The notes beneath the pieces are model-generated. The model ran no database searches, was not told where the DNA came from, and saw nothing but the letters and a program-made list of their open reading frames with translations. A program made the translations under genes and the position numbers. Positions 13,701 to 14,670 of a DNA stretch of 14,670 nt are shown here, piece after piece. The stretch's first letter is position 1; each line of letters opens with the position of its first letter. Origin of the DNA: UBA8828 sp046315175 (GTDB taxonomy: Bacteria; Verrucomicrobiota; Verrucomicrobiia; Opitutales; UBA953); contig JBKDBK010000106.1 of assembly GCA_046315175.1 (NCBI GenBank), positions 1-14,670 of the forward strand, in the 5' to 3' direction.

Positions 13701-13832
13701 GTCCAGACCGTCCCCCGCTCGCGGATCAAGGAGCTCGCGCCCCTGCGCCGCTCGCTGATGTTCCACCCCTCCCAGATGGGGCTCAACGAGCAAGCCGTGG
13801 CCGACCTCGCCGCCTACCTCAAGTCCCTCTGA
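10707..13832 (+). CDS. Exported NPCBM + beta-propeller + HEAT + c-type haem (PVC CxxCH) protein
   Basis: This is a 1041-aa protein from ATG 10707; the frame is open for 1.4 kb upstream, but that part is antisense to the azurin-propeller gene. MNLLAFRAAARALSLLALPALLAA is a good signal peptide. Residues ~40-172 are an NPCBM domain (GGPLAVAGKAYADGIGTHAE...IDDGG), which binds carbohydrate. Residues ~190-605 are the PVC 'putative membrane-bound dehydrogenase' propeller, with a calcium-loop-like DTDGDGRAD and the signature FADWFDPGVGGHGTRDN before GTIYRLAPKG. Residues ~610-760 are HEAT-like helical repeats. Residues ~905-1041 are the PVC haem-binding domain with Cys922-x-x-Cys925-His926 (CLACH), GPDLTAYGRN, and VVINGVVLSSADPVIVKSMG. 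The architecture is well known in Planctomycetota/Verrucomicrobiota, though the reaction is not established; exported sugar oxidation with electron flow through haem c is the usual proposal. Confidence 0.94.
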   Translation: MNLLAFRAAARALSLLALPALLAAQSRKPVAESPLVTSDPKARLVEISADLRGAKELHLVAHDGGNQSCDWANWIEPVLVMADGSTRPLTSLAWKSAQAAHGKVVVGRNNQGGPLAVAGKAYADGIGTHAESLISYDLPAGVVGFRSKVAIDDGGAVRNGQPSEAGVRFRVHTQRPARPGELVDTGETLVPAELFTVPEGLEVTVWATTPMLDNPTNIDFDERGRLFVAEGVNYRSKGNRRPEGDRIVVLEDTDGDGRADKSSVFVQEPFLASPLGVAAIDGKVVVAQPPDLLVYHDANRDGRFDPASERREVLLSGFAGRQHDHSLHSVTVGPDGRWVFNFGNCGAEFRDRDGKVFRVGSPYMTQKMAGLRSDDGNVWIGGATVSMNPDGTGARILGHNYRNSYEQAVTSLGDIFQSDNDDPPACRVSHVLEGGNAGFASADGKRTWEADRRPGQDVPTAQWRQEDPGTMPAGDVYGGGSPTGVAFYENGALGDKWTGLLLACEAGKNVIFGYLPRPDGAGFRLERLDFVTSNKEREWAGSDFLGGRPTGELKTLFRPADVAVGPDGAIYFADWFDPGVGGHGTRDNRLAGTIYRLAPKGFKPVVPRLDLDTLEGQLLALRSPAPNVRGAGFHRLKARGEAAVPAVAALLRDANPYVAARATFLLAQLGDKGAALVRQELGKADDTRRLVAFRALRAAGVDVLANAARLAKDPSPAVRREVALALRAFPATDALPILAEVARRHDGKNRAYLEAVGLGATGREAELWSLLAKDAGPDPAAWSPAFVDLTWRLHPPPSVPGVLARVRSGQLDAAAVRRALTGLAFTRSASAAHAMVELASDPAFAQRDLAKWWLMNRKGNHWREFKVDDLLRQRGLFDPAKATFAAAELPPVAPDAPKLGSVESIARLAGDPAKGKVLAGTCLACHRLGDQGIEYGPDLTAYGRNQSRENVILGIAQPDAEISHGYEGWRLVTTEGVVINGVVLSSADPVIVKSMGGLVQTVPRSRIKELAPLRRSLMFHPSQMGLNEQAVADLAAYLKSL

Positions 13833-13846
13833 CCCGCCCCACCCCC

Positions 13847-13874
13847 GGGGAACCCCGCGCCCGCCCCGGGTGTC
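13847..13874 (+). promoter_or_regulatory. ECF-like promoter element, copy B (GGGGAACC / TGTC)
   Basis: GGGGAACC (13847-13854), a 16-base spacer and TGTC (13871-13874) precede a GTG start at 13883 by 8 bases. From CCGGGGAACC through the GTC it aligns without gaps to copy A (856-885), with 24 of 30 bases identical, although the flanking genes are unrelated. It lies 15 bases after the TGA of the preceding gene, so the PSD1 gene may have its own promoter in addition to readthrough. Confidence 0.5.
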
Positions 13875-13882
13875 GAACCCAA

Positions 13883-14670
13883 GTGCCAAAACTCCCCGGC
13901 TTCCCCCTGCTCGCCGCCGGCCTCGCCGTCGCGGCCGAGCCCGCGCCCACCCCGGCGCAAGTCGAGTTCTTCGAGCGCGAGGTGCGGCCGGTCCTCGCCG
14001 AGCACTGCCACGGCTGCCACGGGCCCGAGAAGCAGAAGTCCGGCCTCCGCCTCGACTCGCGCGCCCTCGTCCTCAAGGGCGGCGAGATCGGCCCCGTGGT
14101 CGTCCCGGGCAAGCCCGAGGCGAGCCGCCTCATCTGGGCGATCAACCACGCGCACGGCGACAAGGTCGAGCCCATGCCCGGCGACGACGAGAAGATCCCG
14201 CCCGCCGCCATCGCGGCCCTCACCGAGTGGGTCCGCCAAGGGCTTCCCTGGCCGAGCGAGACCGGGCCGGCCCTGGCCGACCCCCGGAGCCACTGGGCCT
14301 TCCAGCCCGTCGCCAATCCCCGCCTGCCGGCGGTCAGGGACGCCGCGCGCGTCCGCTCCCCGATGGATCGGTTCCTCCTCGCCGCGCTGGAGAAGCAGGG
14401 CCTCGCCTACTCCCCCGAGGCGCCGCGCGAGGCCCAGGCCCGACGCCTCTACCTCACCCTCTGGGGCCTCGCGCCGACCACCGAGGAGGTCGCCGCGTTC
14501 GTCGCCGACCGCGCGCCCGACGCCTACGAGCGCCTGGTCGACCGGCTGATGGCCTCGCCGCGCTTCGGCGAGCGCTGGGGCCGCCACTGGCTCGACGTGG
14601 CGAGGTACGCCGACACCAAGGGCTACGTCTTCGAGGAGGAGCGCCGCTACCCCTACGCCAACACCTACCG
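13883..14670 (+). CDS. PSD1-type cytochrome c / DUF1549 protein (3' end outside window)
   Basis: A GTG at 13883 opens a frame that runs without a stop to the window end; 262 complete codons are visible. MPKLPGFPLLAAGLAVAAEP is a signal peptide. The planctomycete cytochrome C domain follows: Cys42-His-Gly-Cys45-His46 in EHCHGCHGPEKQKSGLRLDS, then KGGEIGPVVVPGKPEASRLI, MPGDDEKIPPAAIAAL and WVRQGLPWP. From about residue 150 the DUF1549 (PSCyt2) domain begins: PMDRFLLAALEKQGL, RRLYLTLWGLAPTTEEVAAF, and RFGERWGRHWLDVARYADTK. In this family a DUF1553 (PSD1) domain normally follows and a DUF1501 gene is often next, both outside this window. Family members are exported and often cluster with sulfatases and propeller dehydrogenases; the biochemical role is not established. 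The start is supported by the promoter element 8 bases upstream and by the signal peptide. Confidence 0.93.
   Translation, partial: MPKLPGFPLLAAGLAVAAEPAPTPAQVEFFEREVRPVLAEHCHGCHGPEKQKSGLRLDSRALVLKGGEIGPVVVPGKPEASRLIWAINHAHGDKVEPMPGDDEKIPPAAIAALTEWVRQGLPWPSETGPALADPRSHWAFQPVANPRLPAVRDAARVRSPMDRFLLAALEKQGLAYSPEAPREAQARRLYLTLWGLAPTTEEVAAFVADRAPDAYERLVDRLMASPRFGERWGRHWLDVARYADTKGYVFEEERRYPYANTY

Noticed and set aside
8094..13889. A 1931-codon minus-strand open frame covering the CxxCH propeller gene and the azurin-propeller gene
   Set aside because: Only the part from 10619 downward has domains. The rest is antisense to 10707-13832 and translates to low-complexity Gly/Ala/Glu/Val sequence, as expected from C-ending codons on the other strand.

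Overview
The window is about 70% G+C or more by eye, with coding regions dominated by codons ending in C or G. It reads as chromosomal DNA of a PVC-superphylum bacterium, most likely Verrucomicrobiota (Planctomycetota cannot be excluded). The evidence is the protein architectures: a huge exported NPCBM + beta-propeller + HEAT + CxxCH protein (10707-13832), the start of a PSD1-type cytochrome/DUF1549 protein (13883 to the window end), and a beta-propeller protein ending in an azurin-type copper domain (8094-10619). No tRNA, rRNA, CRISPR array, insertion sequence or phage gene was seen. The very long open frames opposite real genes are shadows of codon bias.

Layout. 2-832 is the 3' end of a protein with a PH-like C-terminal region. 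893-3013 is an exported coiled-coil/transglutaminase-like protein with a C-terminal beta-sandwich. It converges on 3023-3970 (minus), a Tat-exported metallophosphoesterase. Upstream of that on the minus strand lie two tandem paralogues of an unrecognised family (4016-4726 and 4793-5500), then a 305-base spacer with an AT-rich pocket, then a small PAPS-type sulfotransferase (5806-6498). Divergent from it is a 331-aa orphan (6718-7713), followed by a 107-aa proline-rich lipoprotein with a C-terminal membrane helix (7757-8080). The rest is a redox block: the azurin-tipped propeller protein (minus) diverges from the CxxCH propeller protein (plus), which is followed after 50 bases by the PSD1 cytochrome gene.

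How they may work together. The two propeller proteins and the PSD1 protein are predicted to be exported and to carry a type-1 copper site, a c-type haem site and another c-type haem site respectively. This fits periplasmic or surface oxidation of (probably carbohydrate-like) substrates with electron hand-off, but the substrates are not visible in the sequence.

The most interesting signal is not a gene. A two-block element (GGAACC, 15-16 bases, YGTC), shaped like an ECF-sigma promoter, sits 7-8 bases before the start codon of three separate genes for exported proteins (893, 3970, 13883). A weaker form sits before a fourth (10619), and an approximately mirrored copy faces the divergent gene at 10707. 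The spacing predicts leaderless or nearly leaderless mRNAs and a possible shared envelope-type regulon.
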